Positions 47,327 through 56,877 of a DNA stretch of 64,000 bases are shown piece after piece. The notes under the pieces were generated by a model. It saw only the letters and a list, made by a program, of their open reading frames with translations, was not told the DNA's origin and searched no databases. Made by a program: the position numbers and the translations under genes. The stretch covers positions 1 to 64,000 of the forward strand of contig NZ_FMTP01000002.1 in the NCBI RefSeq assembly GCF_900100155.1, read 5' to 3'. Numbering within the stretch: the first letter of the stretch is position 1; the number at the start of each line of letters is the position of its first letter. This stretch comes from Ancylobacter rudongensis (GTDB taxonomy: Bacteria > Pseudomonadota > Alphaproteobacteria > Rhizobiales > Xanthobacteraceae).

Positions 47327-47400
47327 CCGGCCGGGAGGCCAATTTCTGGTGCGTTGGTTGCCCCCTCGACGCGCCTGAGCCCAGCCTCCCGGCCGGTTTA
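47327..47400 (+). terminator. inverted repeat after the RND operon
   Basis: The 13-bp perfect arms CCGGCCGGGAGGC and GCCTCCCGGCCGG, with a 44-bp loop, are followed by TTTAATT. A terminator or stabilising structure at the operon end is likely. Confidence 0.65.
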
Positions 47401-47465
47401 ATTCGACAAGGCCGACCCCCGGTGACACATACGGGGGCCGTCATGTCGACAGGAACGCGCAGCGC

Positions 47466-47801
47466 ATGAAGCCGATCAAAGCCGACTGGACCGACGTGGT
47501 GCTGGTCTGCCGCAAATGCGCCGGGAAGCTCGATGGCGGCTTCGGCCCCGAGGCCGATCAGCCACTGCCAAAGGCGCTGCGCGCCGCGATCGCCCGGCGC
47601 GAGGGCGGCAAGCCGATGAAGAAGCCGCGCCGCAAGGGCGCGCGGGTCGCGGTCATCGAGGTGCCCTGCCTCGACATCTGCCCGAAGAACGCCGTCATCG
47701 TCATTCCCGCCGGCGCGCCCGGACGCTGGCTCAGCGTGCCGCGCGGCGCCGATCTCGACGCGCTGCTGGGCGAGATCGCCCCGACACCAGGCGAGGACTG
47801 A
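47466..47801 (+). CDS. (2Fe-2S) ferredoxin-like domain protein
   Basis: The 111-residue protein has four Cys in a thioredoxin-like 2Fe-2S arrangement: VCRKCAGK near residue 15 and VPCLDICPKNAVIVI near residue 75. This pattern matches small (2Fe-2S) ferredoxin-domain proteins common in Alphaproteobacteria; a central basic stretch (KKPRRKGARVAV) separates the pairs. It likely carries one cluster and moves electrons to an unknown partner. It is convergent with the FUSC gene, whose stop is adjacent. Confidence 0.75.
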   Translation: MKPIKADWTDVVLVCRKCAGKLDGGFGPEADQPLPKALRAAIARREGGKPMKKPRRKGARVAVIEVPCLDICPKNAVIVIPAGAPGRWLSVPRGADLDALLGEIAPTPGED

Positions 47802-48827
47802 TCAGGCCGGATTGCCCGCCGCCATGTCCGCCTTGGCGGGCGGGTTCAGCGCCCAGACCAGCGCGGTCATGATGCTCACCCCGATGATGATGCCGACCAG
47901 CCGGTCCAGCGGCGGAAAGAGCGAGGTCGGCGGCCCGGGATCGACCAGCGTGATGATGAAGGCGATCGCCGACTGCGTGCCGATATAGGCATTGGGCGTC
48001 TTCGACAGATGCACCCGCGCGAAGGAGAAGATGCCAACAAACAGCATCGTCGCCCACCAGATCTGATCGGTCGCATCGAGCCCGATAACAAGCAGCCCCG
48101 CCACGCCGCCGACGCCGCAGCCGATGATGCGCTGCCAGCCCTTGTGGCGCGTGGCGTTGGGGTCGGTGTCGACGACGATGAGGCTGGAAATCAGCACCTG
48201 CGGCAGTTGCGGCAGGGTGAACTGCGACCAGACGATCACGATGACGATCGCACCGAAGCCGGCGATCAAGGCCTGGCGCAGGGCATTCTCCGGCGAGACC
48301 TCGACGGTCTGCGCCTTCAGCCGGGCATGGAGCTCGCCGGCATTGGGCCCCAGCGCCCAGCTCGCCAGCATGCCGCAGACCACGCCGATGACGATCTCGT
48401 AGCACCGGTAATGCGCGAAGCTGTAGAGGTCCTGCGGCTGGACCATCGAGAACAGCATCACCAGCATGAAGGTGAGGCCGCCATAGAACCAGGCATAGCT
48501 GTAGGCGCTGCGCTGCTTGCCATAGGTGCCGATCGCCGCCGAAGCACCCACCAGCAGCGCCTGCTGGATCGGCAGCCCCTCCATCCATTGCGCGACGATG
48601 AAGCCGACGCTCACCCCGACCAGGGTGCTGAGGACGCGCAGAATGCCCTTCGTCACCAGCGCGTCGCGGTCGGTATTGGCGATCATCATCACGCTTAGCG
48701 CCGCCCAATAGGGCTGGTCCAGCCCCATGGACAGCGCGATATAGACCGCCGCCAGCACGCCGGTGGCGGTGGCGAAGGCCTGCCGGTCGACATCGCTGAG
48801 GCGTTCGGGACGGGCTTCCTCCGCCAT
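47802..48827 (-). CDS. FUSC-family inner membrane exporter
   Basis: The 341-residue protein has about ten hydrophobic segments in two blocks and the family's early stretch ALSMGLDQPYWAALSVMMIA and late repeat IGTQSAIAFIITLVDPG. FUSC (AaeB-like) proteins export aromatic carboxylic acids or fusaric acid with an HlyD-type adaptor, encoded 2 bp upstream. It is about half the length of AaeB, lacking the soluble middle and C-terminal part. I chose the ATG at 48827. Confidence 0.85.
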   Translation of the reverse strand: MAEEARPERLSDVDRQAFATATGVLAAVYIALSMGLDQPYWAALSVMMIANTDRDALVTKGILRVLSTLVGVSVGFIVAQWMEGLPIQQALLVGASAAIGTYGKQRSAYSYAWFYGGLTFMLVMLFSMVQPQDLYSFAHYRCYEIVIGVVCGMLASWALGPNAGELHARLKAQTVEVSPENALRQALIAGFGAIVIVIVWSQFTLPQLPQVLISSLIVVDTDPNATRHKGWQRIIGCGVGGVAGLLVIGLDATDQIWWATMLFVGIFSFARVHLSKTPNAYIGTQSAIAFIITLVDPGPPTSLFPPLDRLVGIIIGVSIMTALVWALNPPAKADMAAGNPA

Positions 48828-48829
48828 GA

Positions 48830-49885
48830 TCAGAACCAGATCAGGACGCGGGCATCGGCGCCGTTGAACAGGCCGAGGCGCTCGGGCCACGCGTCCAGCG
48901 TCACCTCGACCGGGAAGCGCCGGGGCAGCCGCACCCAGTCCGTGGTCGGCTCGACATAGGGGATGACCTGCGGGTTGTCCGGCGAGCGGGCGACGCCGCC
49001 GGCAATGCCGCTCACCGTTCCCTCATGCAGCACCCAGGGGTCGGAGCCCAGCGTCAGCAGCACGCGCTGGCCGAGCGCGATCCGGGCGAGATGGCGCTCG
49101 CTCACATTCGCCACCACCCGGCGGCGGCGCTCGGTGACGATGGCGAGCACTTCCGAGCCCGGGCGCAGATAATCGCCTACCCGGGTGACGAAGGGCGCCA
49201 CGCGGCCGGCATCGGGCGCCGTCACCACGGTCTTGGAGAGGTCGTACTGCGCCTTCGCCACTGCGGCCTCGGCGGCGGCGATCGCCGCCTGCGCCACCGC
49301 GACCCGGCGCAGCGTCACCTCCAGCTGCGCCTGCGCGGCCATGACATTGGCCCCGGCGGTGGCGACATCGCGGGTGGCGACATCGAGCGTCGCCTCGGGC
49401 GAAAAACCCTCCCCCTCCAGCGTCTTCACACGACCAAGCTGGTCCTGCGCATTGGTCTGCACCGCCTGCGCGGCGGTGACGCTGGCCTTGGCGGCCGTCA
49501 CCTCGTCCTGGGCGAGAGCGAGATCGGCGCGGGCGGTGGCCAATGCCGCCTGCGTTTCCTGGAGCTTTAGCGCGTAAGGCGTGCGCTCGATCTCGAACAG
49601 CAGCTGGTTTTCCGCCACCCTCTGGTTGTTCTGCACCGCCAGCCTCGCGACGGGCCCCTCGATCTGCGCCGACAGGACGACGATGTCGCTCATCACATAG
49701 GCGTCGCCCGTATAGGCGAAGAACCGAACGCTGGTCTCGTAAAGGGCGAAAAGCCCGACGACCACGCCGAGGATCAACGATACCGGATGGCGGATAAGAC
49801 GGCTGAGCATGAAAGGCGCGGCTCCATGAGACCCGGCTGGAGCCGGCACGCGGACCATCATCGCGGCTTTGTCGCGCGTGCTCAA
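48830..49885 (-). CDS. HlyD-family adaptor (EmrA/AaeA-like)
   Basis: The protein of up to 351 residues has one membrane anchor (HPVSLILGVVVGLFALYETS), a biotinyl-lipoyl start (VMSDIVVLSAQIEGPVARLA), a long Ala/Gln-rich coiled-coil hairpin (about residues 110-230) and a beta-barrel end. It bridges the FUSC pump to the outer envelope. A start at 49810 (MLSRLIRHPVSL) would give 326 residues and looks more natural for the anchor. Confidence 0.85.
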   Translation of the reverse strand: MSTRDKAAMMVRVPAPAGSHGAAPFMLSRLIRHPVSLILGVVVGLFALYETSVRFFAYTGDAYVMSDIVVLSAQIEGPVARLAVQNNQRVAENQLLFEIERTPYALKLQETQAALATARADLALAQDEVTAAKASVTAAQAVQTNAQDQLGRVKTLEGEGFSPEATLDVATRDVATAGANVMAAQAQLEVTLRRVAVAQAAIAAAEAAVAKAQYDLSKTVVTAPDAGRVAPFVTRVGDYLRPGSEVLAIVTERRRRVVANVSERHLARIALGQRVLLTLGSDPWVLHEGTVSGIAGGVARSPDNPQVIPYVEPTTDWVRLPRRFPVEVTLDAWPERLGLFNGADARVLIWF

Positions 49886-49958
49886 TCCTCCCAGGATACC
49901 CGCAGCGGGTGACGGGGCGGGGTCGCGCCAACATGGTTAGCGGCGCTCTCTCCAGCCC

Positions 49959-50052
49959 GGTCATCCCGGAAGGACCGCAGGTCCTCTACGGGATCGCGAC
50001 GAGGTGCCGCAGACGCCCCTGGCTCTCCGCCTTCGGCTGCGGCCCGGATGAC
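49959..50052. repeat. dispersed inverted repeat, GTCATCCCGG/CCCGGATGAC type
   Basis: GGTCATCCCGGAAGGACCGC at the left and CTGCGGCCCGGATGACG at the right frame a degenerate copy upstream of the adaptor and close to the end of the mscS gene. Confidence 0.65.
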
Positions 50053-50070
50053 GAACGCCAGAGACCTCGC

Positions 50071-52443
50071 TCAGTGCCGCTGCTCCTCGATGGCGGGAAG
50101 CATCGGCTCCTCGTCGTCCTCGCTGCGCTCGCGCGCGCCGGGATGCTCCTCGATCATCGGGCCCGGCGTGCTGGCGGCGGCGCGGGCGGCCGCGGTGCGG
50201 CGGGCGCGGGCGGGCGCGGCAAGCTCCTCCGCGCTCTGGTTCACCACCCGCAACGGCGGGGCCATGCCCTTCTTGTCGCTGCCAAGATAGACCGTCTGGT
50301 GCGGATAGGGCATCTCGATGCCGCGCGCATCGAAGGCCGCCTTGATGCGTCGATAGAATTCGCGCCGCACGTTCCACTGACCGAGCGGCCGGGTCTTGAA
50401 GCGCCCGCGCAGCTGGATGTGCGAGGGGTCCAGCGCCTCGACGCCCACCACCTCGAACGGTTCGGTGATGGTCTCCGCCAGCGGCCCTTTCGCCACCATG
50501 TCGGCCGCGACTTCCGCCATCAGCGCCAGCGCCTCGTCGATGCTCTCTCGATAGGCGATGCGGACATCGACCACGGCATAGGCGAAGTCCTTCGACATGT
50601 TCTTCACCGTCTGCACCTCGCCGAACGGGATGGAATGCACATTGCCGTCGAAATCGCGCATGTGGACGGTGCGGATGGTGATCTTTTCCACCAGCCCGGC
50701 ATGGGCGCCGACCTCCACCACATCGCCCACCGAGATCGTGTCCTCCATCAGGATGAACACGCCGGTGATCACATCCTTCACCAGCGTCTGGGCGCCGAAG
50801 CCGATGGCAAGGCCGAGCACGCCGGCACCGGCCAGCAGCGGGGCGATGTTGATCCCGATCTCCGAGAGCAGGATCAGCCCGCCAAGGGTAAGCAGCACCA
50901 CGCGGAAGGCGTTCTGCAGGAAGGGCAGCAGCGTCTTCAGCCGGGTGGAATTGGGATTGCCCGCCCGCAGGCGATCGGCGAAGGCGGTGGAGATTTCCCA
51001 GGCGACGAGGCCGATAAACACCACCACGCCGATGGAAATGAGCCGCCCGACCGCCAGCCGCCCGGCCTCGGAGGCCAGCCGCTCGAAGGGCTGGGCGCCC
51101 CAGATCTCCAGCAGCACCAGCGCCGTGACCAACACCACCAGCCCCTGCATGGCGCTGCGCAGCGCCGGCAGATAGCGGTTGGCGCGCGCCTCCAGCAGCG
51201 GATAGCGGGTGCTCATCTCGCCATTGAGCCGGAATACCCGCTCGAAGGCGCGATGCATCAGCGCCGTCACCAGCGTGGCCAGCCCCAGCGCCAGTATGGA
51301 CAACAGCGTCGCCCGGGCGAGGAAGGCGAAGCCGCCATCGACGTCGAGGGTCCAGACCAGCAGGCCGGCGATCACATAGGCGATGGCGAGGACGTGCCAG
51401 AAATCGGCCACCGCGTCGCGCAGCCGCGCCACCCTTCCCTCGCGGGCGCCGAGGCGCCGCAGCCGCCCCGCCACCGCGCCGCGCACCTGCAGGATGAACA
51501 CGATGCACATGCCGGCGACGAACAAGGCGAGCACATTGCCCAGGAATCGGTAGGTCGGCAGGGCCAGCCCGAGCACCCAGGCGGCGCGCAGCAGGAAATG
51601 ACCGTAGACAAGGGTGTAGGTGAAGCGGCGGACCCAGAGATAGCCATAGGCCGCGCCCTCATGGTCGAGCGGGAACAGGCGCATCTGCGGCGCGTCGGGC
51701 GTCAGCACCGCGCGGGCGCCGGCGAGGATGAGCCGCGCCAGCACATTGGCATTGATGACGGTGACGACGGCCAGCCGCACGATGAAGTTCAGCTCCACCA
51801 GCGCCAGCACGCCGAAGGCGGCGGCCGCGAAGGCGGCGATCGGCACGATGTCGATCAGCGTGCGCAGGGCCAGAAGCAGCGCGCGCATGAAGAAGCCGCG
51901 CCCCGGCCGCGCCTCGATCGCCCGCCGCAGCCGCGCCAGCACCGCCTTGGCGATGTATTCGGCCAGCATAGCGGCGGCGAGCACGGCGATGACCATCGTC
52001 ACCGCCCAGCCGACGCGCTCCAGCACCAGCGGATCGGAGAGGTCATCGAGCAATTGCCCGGCCTGGGCCGGCAATTGCTCGATCTCGCCGACCAGCGACA
52101 GCACCGAGCCGGAAAAGGCGCCGAGCGACTGGGTGGCGCCGGACAGCCAGTCCTCCCGGCCTTGCGCCGGGCTCTCCGCCGCCGGCTGTGCGGCCGTGCT
52201 CGCCTCGCTGTCGACGAGCGCCCGCAGCTGCGCGAGGAAACGGGCCCGCGCCGCCTCGTCGCTCAGCGTGTCGAGCAGGGCGCGCAGGTCGCTGGCGGAA
52301 GCGCCCGGAGGGGCCTCGGCCGGAGATGGCGCGGCCGCTGCGGCGGGCGGAGGTGTGAGCTGTGCGGCAGCGGGGCCCGCTAAAAGCGGCGCGGCGAGGA
52401 GGGAAAGGGCGAGAAGGAGGCGGCTGAGGGCACGCAGCGGCAT
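50071..52443 (-). CDS. large mechanosensitive channel, MscS family
   Basis: The 790-residue protein has a signal peptide (MPLRALSRLLLALSLLAAPL), a periplasmic N-terminal region of about 110 residues, around ten membrane segments and the conserved MscS core (LLAGAGVLGLAIGFGAQTLV, then GVFILMEDTISVGDVVEVG, HSIPFGEVQTVKNMSKDFAY). It resembles the YbiO/YnaI large paralogues and relieves turgor on osmotic downshock. The C-terminal tail is charged and disordered-looking. I chose the ATG at 52443. Confidence 0.9.
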   Translation of the reverse strand: MPLRALSRLLLALSLLAAPLLAGPAAAQLTPPPAAAAAPSPAEAPPGASASDLRALLDTLSDEAARARFLAQLRALVDSEASTAAQPAAESPAQGREDWLSGATQSLGAFSGSVLSLVGEIEQLPAQAGQLLDDLSDPLVLERVGWAVTMVIAVLAAAMLAEYIAKAVLARLRRAIEARPGRGFFMRALLLALRTLIDIVPIAAFAAAAFGVLALVELNFIVRLAVVTVINANVLARLILAGARAVLTPDAPQMRLFPLDHEGAAYGYLWVRRFTYTLVYGHFLLRAAWVLGLALPTYRFLGNVLALFVAGMCIVFILQVRGAVAGRLRRLGAREGRVARLRDAVADFWHVLAIAYVIAGLLVWTLDVDGGFAFLARATLLSILALGLATLVTALMHRAFERVFRLNGEMSTRYPLLEARANRYLPALRSAMQGLVVLVTALVLLEIWGAQPFERLASEAGRLAVGRLISIGVVVFIGLVAWEISTAFADRLRAGNPNSTRLKTLLPFLQNAFRVVLLTLGGLILLSEIGINIAPLLAGAGVLGLAIGFGAQTLVKDVITGVFILMEDTISVGDVVEVGAHAGLVEKITIRTVHMRDFDGNVHSIPFGEVQTVKNMSKDFAYAVVDVRIAYRESIDEALALMAEVAADMVAKGPLAETITEPFEVVGVEALDPSHIQLRGRFKTRPLGQWNVRREFYRRIKAAFDARGIEMPYPHQTVYLGSDKKGMAPPLRVVNQSAEELAAPARARRTAAARAAASTPGPMIEEHPGARERSEDDEEPMLPAIEEQRH

Positions 52444-52666
52444 GAGGCCTTCCGTCGTTCGCGGCCCTTTCGGCGGTGAAGCCACGAGGACGCTGAGGTG
52501 AGGGAGCCGGAATGGCGGGTGCGGCTTTTGCAACGCAGGACGTGGCGATTGGTTCCCTCGCAGATGAGCAAATCGCTCGGGGTGCAGCGTCGCGATGTCG
52601 CTACGGCCTTGCTCCCGTCACCTTCATCGACACATTGGGGCGATCAAGTTCCGGCAGTGTGAGGAC

Positions 52667-53335
52667 ATGGAAGCTTTATCCGCCGAAGTGGTCGCGTTCC
52701 TGAGCGGCCACGACTATCTGATTCCGCTCGTCATCGGCCTGATCGCGTTTGGCGAATCGCTTGTCATCGTCGGCCTGCTCATTCCGGCAACCGCGCTGAT
52801 GCTCGCCATTGGCGGGCTGGTGGGCACGGGCATCGTCTCGCCGGTGCCGGTCATTGCCAGCGCCGTTGTCGGTGCCATCCTCGGCGATATCGTCTCCTAC
52901 TGGCTGGGGCGCTGGCTCGGGCCGCGCGTGGTGCACCGCCCGCCGCTGCTGCGCTACCGCGAGCAGGTGGCGCAGGCGCGGCTGTTCTTCCGCCGCTTCG
53001 GCTTCGCCTCGGTGTTCGTTGGCCGCTTCTTTGGCCCGGTGCGCGCCACCATGCCGCTGGTCGCCGGCATGATGCGGATGGACCAGCGCCGTTTCCAATT
53101 CGCCAATGTTTCCTCGGCCGTCGTCTGGGCCCCTGTCATGCTCGCTCCCGGCTGGCTGGCCGGCAAGAGCGCCAGCGAAATGGGCGCCCACAGCCAGGGC
53201 GAATGGCTGGTGCTGATGGTGGGCATCACCCTCGTGATGCTGATCGCGACCTTTGTCGTGCTGCGGGTGATCAAGGGCCGCATTTCCAAGCGGCCGCGTG
53301 GCCGCCGCCGGCCGGCCGGGGCGCCGATCGCCTGA
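52667..53335 (+). CDS. DedA-family membrane protein
   Basis: The 222-residue protein has four to five membrane segments and the DedA signature FFRRFGFASVFVGRFFGPVRATMPLVAGMM split by conserved Arg residues. DedA proteins act in membrane lipid (undecaprenyl phosphate or phospholipid) transport and proton-motive-force homeostasis. The C-terminus ends in a basic tail (KGRISKRPRGRRRPAG). I chose the ATG at 52667 (MEALSAEVVAFLSGH). Confidence 0.88.
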   Translation: MEALSAEVVAFLSGHDYLIPLVIGLIAFGESLVIVGLLIPATALMLAIGGLVGTGIVSPVPVIASAVVGAILGDIVSYWLGRWLGPRVVHRPPLLRYREQVAQARLFFRRFGFASVFVGRFFGPVRATMPLVAGMMRMDQRRFQFANVSSAVVWAPVMLAPGWLAGKSASEMGAHSQGEWLVLMVGITLVMLIATFVVLRVIKGRISKRPRGRRRPAGAPIA

Positions 53336-53477
53336 TCCGCGCCGCCCTTCTGCGCCGGTCTTAACCATTTCGTAAGGAATCACCCGCCTGCCCGGCGGCT
53401 TGCGATATTATGGCGCCGAGTAGGCCCATTGACGGCCACGCCCCTGGCGCGGCCATCGGTGAGCGACAGGCCTGGCC

Positions 53478-54422
53478 ATGGGCGGACGGGAACGCGCGAT
53501 GATCAACAAGCTTGAGCCCTCCATCGACCCCCTGCGTGCGCGTGCCGGCGAGGAAAACGGCGGCGCTCCGCGCGTCCCGGCGACACCCTCCCCGGGCGCC
53601 GCGCCCTCCGCCGCCGCCCGCGCCAAGGGGCCGCCGCAGGACCCGGTGGCGTTCCAGCGCTGGCTCGGCATCGAGCAGCTCAAGGTGCAGATGCGCCGGC
53701 TGGAGCTGGAGAACAAGCGGGCCGAGGCGCCCGCATCCCGCGCCGTCCACCCCGCCCTGCCGGTGCTGTATGGCCTGGTGCTGGTGATCCTGGTGGCGCT
53801 GGTCGCCTTCCTCGCCGCCCAGGTACTGAGCCTGCGGGAGGATGTCGCCGCGCTGCGCAGCGCCCAGAGCTCACTGGAAGAGCGCCTGCAGTCGCTGGAA
53901 ACGCCGCCCCCCGCACCGCAGGCGGCGGCCCCGGAAGCCGCTGCGCCGGCAGCGACCGCGATGGCGCCCACGGATGCAGGTCCCGCCGATCCCGCTCCCG
54001 CCCCGCCCGCGCCGGCGCTCTCCGGCCCCTCCCCGGCGGATGCGCTGGTGCCGCTCGCTGGCACCACGCCAATGCCGGCGCCCGCCGAGACGGCTCCCGC
54101 CGCCCCGGCCCTGCCGGGCGCGGGCTATACGGTTCGCATCTTCGCGCCGATCAACACCGTGGCCAAGGCACGGGTCGACGCCTTCACCGCACCGCTGAAG
54201 GCGGCCGGCTTCGATGTCGTGGTCTCCGATACCGGGGTGGTGCAGACGACCAGCAACACGCTGTCCTTCCATGCCGGGAGCGCCGACATGGCCAATGAGG
54301 TCGCGGAGATCATCCAGAAACGGCGGCCGGCGCTCGGGGTCGAGCTGCGGGCCTCGCCCTCCATTCCCGAGAGCGCCCGGCAGGTGCTGATCCTCAACCT
54401 GACAGAAGACGCCTTCAGCTGA
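53478..54422 (+). CDS. single-pass membrane protein with SPOR-like C-terminus
   Basis: The 314-residue protein has a cytoplasmic N-terminus (about 90 residues, with helical QLKVQMRRLELENKRAEA), one membrane segment (VLYGLVLVILVALVAFLAAQ, near residues 97-116), a short coiled coil, an Ala/Pro-rich linker of about 80 residues, and a C-terminal domain of about 95 residues (YTVRIFAPINTVAKARVDAF...). The last part looks SPOR-like or LytR_C-like, suggesting envelope function, but I cannot assign it firmly. A start at 53499 is also possible. Unknown function. Confidence 0.7.
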   Translation: MGGRERAMINKLEPSIDPLRARAGEENGGAPRVPATPSPGAAPSAAARAKGPPQDPVAFQRWLGIEQLKVQMRRLELENKRAEAPASRAVHPALPVLYGLVLVILVALVAFLAAQVLSLREDVAALRSAQSSLEERLQSLETPPPAPQAAAPEAAAPAATAMAPTDAGPADPAPAPPAPALSGPSPADALVPLAGTTPMPAPAETAPAAPALPGAGYTVRIFAPINTVAKARVDAFTAPLKAAGFDVVVSDTGVVQTTSNTLSFHAGSADMANEVAEIIQKRRPALGVELRASPSIPESARQVLILNLTEDAFS

Positions 54423-54449
54423 GGCTTTCCGAGCTGAGGCGCGCCAGCC

Positions 54450-55130
54450 TCAGGCGGCGGCGCGTCCGCGCCTTGCGGTGCGGCCGGCCTCGCGGATAGC
54501 GGCGATGTTGGCGCCATAGGCGTCCCTGCCGCCCTTGAATACGGCCGAGCCGGCGACCAGCACATTGGCCCCGGCGGCAGCGCAGAGCGAAGCGGTCTCG
54601 GGCGTTACCCCGCCATCGACCTCCAGATGGATCGGCCGCTCGCCGATCATCGCCCGCAGGCGATAGATCTTCGGCAGCACGTCGGCGATGAAGGCCTGAC
54701 CACCAAAGCCGGGATTGACCGTCATCGGCAGGATCAGGTCCACCTTATCAAGCACATAGGCCAGCGCGCTCTCATGCGTCGCCGGGTTCAGCGCCACGCC
54801 GGCCTTCTTGCCGAAGGAGCGGATGAGCTGCAGGCAGCGGTCGAGATGGTGCGTCGCCTCGGCTTGCACGGTGATGATGTCGGCCCCGGCCTTGGCGAAG
54901 GCCTCGATGAAGGGCTCCACCGGCTCGATCATCAGATGCACGTCGAAGACCTTGTCGGTGTGCGGGCGCATGGCCTTGATGACATCCGGCCCGAAGGTGA
55001 TGTTGGGCACGAAATGCCCGTCCATCACGTCGAGATGAATCCAGTCGGCGCCGGCGGCCGCGACATCGCGCACCTCCTCGCCGAAGCGCGAGAAGTCGGA
55101 GGCGAGCATGGAGGGGGCGATGAGAACCAT
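54450..55130 (-). CDS. cbbE: ribulose-phosphate 3-epimerase
   Basis: The 226-residue TIM barrel has [17 protein letters not shown], the metal-binding [26 protein letters not shown] and [13 protein letters not shown] motifs. It interconverts ribulose 5-phosphate and xylulose 5-phosphate. It is the last gene of the cbb run and is separated from cbbX by a 39-bp inverted repeat. I chose the ATG at 55130 ([11 protein letters not shown]). It may be the sole genomic rpe as well as cbbE. Confidence 0.95.
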   Translation of the reverse strand: MVLIAPSMLASDFSRFGEEVRDVAAAGADWIHLDVMDGHFVPNITFGPDVIKAMRPHTDKVFDVHLMIEPVEPFIEAFAKAGADIITVQAEATHHLDRCLQLIRSFGKKAGVALNPATHESALAYVLDKVDLILPMTVNPGFGGQAFIADVLPKIYRLRAMIGERPIHLEVDGGVTPETASLCAAAGANVLVAGSAVFKGGRDAYGANIAAIREAGRTARRGRAAA

Positions 55131-55141
55131 ATCTATGTCTC

Positions 55142-55236
55142 CCGTCATCCCGGCCGAAGCGCAGCGTAGAGCCGGGATCGTCATGAAGTGTGGGGTGCGA
55201 TCCCGGCTCTACGCTGCGCTTCGGCCGGGATGACGG
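55142..55236. repeat. perfect 39-bp inverted repeat between cbbX and cbbE
   Basis: The arms at 55142-55180 and 55198-55236 (starting CCGTCATCCCGGCCGAAGCG) are fully complementary, with a 17-bp loop. It is the best-conserved copy of a dispersed element (others at 19804, 49959, 56203). The right arm abuts the cbbX stop, so on the minus strand the transcript folds right after cbbX. Confidence 0.85.
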
Positions 55237-56181
55237 TCACTTGAGCGGCGGGTAGCTGTCGATGCCGCCGGAGAAGACACGGCTGGCAAGGATGTCCTCG
55301 GCGGTGATCGTCACCAGATCGTCCGCCGTCACCGGCCGGTCGGAATTGAACAGTCGGTTGGCCTGGCGCAGCCGGGCGCGGTCGAGCGCGTTGCGGATCG
55401 AGCGGCCATTGGCAAAATGCGGCTGCAGCATGCGCAGGTCGATATAGCGGCGGAACGCTTCTTCCGCCTCACGGCTCATGCGGTAGTTCATCGTGTCGAG
55501 GATGCGCGCGCCGATGGCGTCGAGCTCGCCGGCGGAATAGTCGGGGAAGTCGACATGATGGGCGACGCGCGAGCGAAAGCCCGGATTGGCGGTGAAGAAG
55601 CGCTCCATGCGGTCGGCATAGCCGGCGAGGATGACGACGAGATCGTCGCGCTGGTTTTCCATCACCTGCAGCAGGATCTCGATCGCCTCCTGGCCGTAGT
55701 CGCGTTCATTCTCGGGGCGATAGAGGTAATAGGCCTCGTCGATGAACAGCACGCCGCCCATCGCCTTCTTGAGGATTTCCTTCGTCTTCGGCGCGGTGTG
55801 GCCGATATACTGGCCCACCAGATCGTCGCGCGTCACAGTGACGAGGTGGCCCTTGCGGACATAGCCGAGCTTCTTCAGAATCTCCGCCATCCGCAGCGCC
55901 ACCGTCGTCTTGCCGGTGCCGGGATTGCCGGTGAAGCTCATATGCAGGGTCGGACTGGTCGCCTCCAGGCCGAAGCGGCGGCGGGCGGTGTCAACCAGCA
56001 GCAGCGCGCCGATCTCGCGCAGGCGGCGCTTCACCGGCACCAGCCCCACAAGCTCGCGGTCGAGCTGGTCGAACACCTCGGCCAGCCCGCTGGCCGCAAA
56101 CTCGGCGCGGAGGTCGATGGAATGGGGCACCGTCGGCGTGGCCTCGGTGGCGAGAACGGGGTCGTCGATCACGGCGTCCAT
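55237..56181 (-). CDS. cbbX: RuBisCO activase CbbX (AAA+)
   Basis: The 314-residue ATPase has Walker [12 protein letters not shown], Walker [13 protein letters not shown] and arginine/sensor motifs ([18 protein letters not shown]). CbbX remodels inhibited red-type RuBisCO, pulling on the large-subunit C-terminus with ATP, and is activated by ribulose bisphosphate. The match to form IC RuBisCO next door is exact in context. I chose the ATG at 56181 (MDAVIDDP), with GGAGG upstream; 56193 is an alternative. Confidence 0.95.
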   Translation of the reverse strand: MDAVIDDPVLATEATPTVPHSIDLRAEFAASGLAEVFDQLDRELVGLVPVKRRLREIGALLLVDTARRRFGLEATSPTLHMSFTGNPGTGKTTVALRMAEILKKLGYVRKGHLVTVTRDDLVGQYIGHTAPKTKEILKKAMGGVLFIDEAYYLYRPENERDYGQEAIEILLQVMENQRDDLVVILAGYADRMERFFTANPGFRSRVAHHVDFPDYSAGELDAIGARILDTMNYRMSREAEEAFRRYIDLRMLQPHFANGRSIRNALDRARLRQANRLFNSDRPVTADDLVTITAEDILASRVFSGGIDSYPPLK

Positions 56182-56202
56182 GGAGGCCTCCATTGGAGTT
56201 TT

Positions 56203-56310
56203 CGTCATCCCGGCAGCGGCGCAGCCGCTCTCCAAGATCGGGCGCAGGAAGCGCGGCAGGACGCTTGATCGCGATCCCGGTTCTGCGTGTCGCTTCGGCC
56301 GGTATGACGG
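56203..56310. repeat. degenerate GTCATCCCGG inverted repeat upstream of cbbX
   Basis: CGTCATCCCGGCAGCGGCGC and GCTTCGGCCGGTATGACGG are the outer ends of a diverged copy of the element at 55142. Confidence 0.65.
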
Positions 56311-56326
56311 CCTGAGGCAGAGAAAG

Positions 56327-56371
56327 AAAAAAGGGGACCGATGCCGGGCGCGGCATTCCGACATCGGTCCC
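56327..56371 (-). terminator. intrinsic terminator-like hairpin between cbbS and cbbX
   Basis: On the minus strand GGGACCGATG (56371-56362) pairs with CATCGGTCCC (56343-56334), with extra inner pairing, and is followed by TTTTTT (56332-56327). It lies about 70 bp past the cbbS stop. It should end much of the cbbLS transcript and so keep cbbX and cbbE expression below that of RuBisCO. Confidence 0.8.
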
Positions 56372-56437
56372 TCGCGGCCGGGGAGGAAACCGGACGACCG
56401 CGGTTCTCCGTCGGGGGAGTAGTGGGAGACCGACGGA

Positions 56438-56857
56438 TCAGTAGCGCGCGCCCTCGGGGCGGTTGGCCGCATAGGCGCGCGTCGTGTAGCGGATCGAGCG
56501 GCCGTCAATCTCCTGACGTTCCAGCACGAAGCCGGGTTCGTCAGCGGGACGGTCGGTGAGGAAGGAGAGGCGCAGCGATTCCCAGGTATGGGTGGCGTCG
56601 AAGGCGCTGACGCGGATGTAGTGCCGGCCCTTATAGGCCTTGCGGCACTCGTTCAGCTCGAACATCACGCCGGCGGCGTCCGGCACGTCGAACATCGGAT
56701 GGCCCCACAGCTCCCAATAGGTGTTGCGCGGGTGGGGGTCGTCGGTGAACTCGATGTTCACCGCCCAGCCCTTGTCGATGCAGTACTGGACCTGCTTGGC
56801 GATCTGCTCGTCCGTCAGGTCCGGCAGGAAGGAGAAGGCTCCCTGGGTCAGGCGCAT
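56438..56857 (-). CDS. cbbS: RuBisCO small subunit, form IC
   Basis: The 139-residue protein ([33 protein letters not shown]) has the red-type small subunit layout with a C-terminal extension (from about residue 100) that forms the beta-hairpin barrel in form IC/ID. It assembles as L8S8 with CbbL. I chose the ATG at 56857; 185 bp containing a dispersed palindrome separate it from cbbL. Confidence 0.96.
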   Translation of the reverse strand: MRLTQGAFSFLPDLTDEQIAKQVQYCIDKGWAVNIEFTDDPHPRNTYWELWGHPMFDVPDAAGVMFELNECRKAYKGRHYIRVSAFDATHTWESLRLSFLTDRPADEPGFVLERQEIDGRSIRYTTRAYAANRPEGARY

Positions 56858-56877
56858 GGTGGTGTCCTCGTTTGCAT

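Noticed and set aside
49909-52383. 824-residue open frame on the plus strand
   Set aside because: Antisense to the MscS gene; composition is Gln/His/Arg/Gly-rich, a codon-phase shadow.
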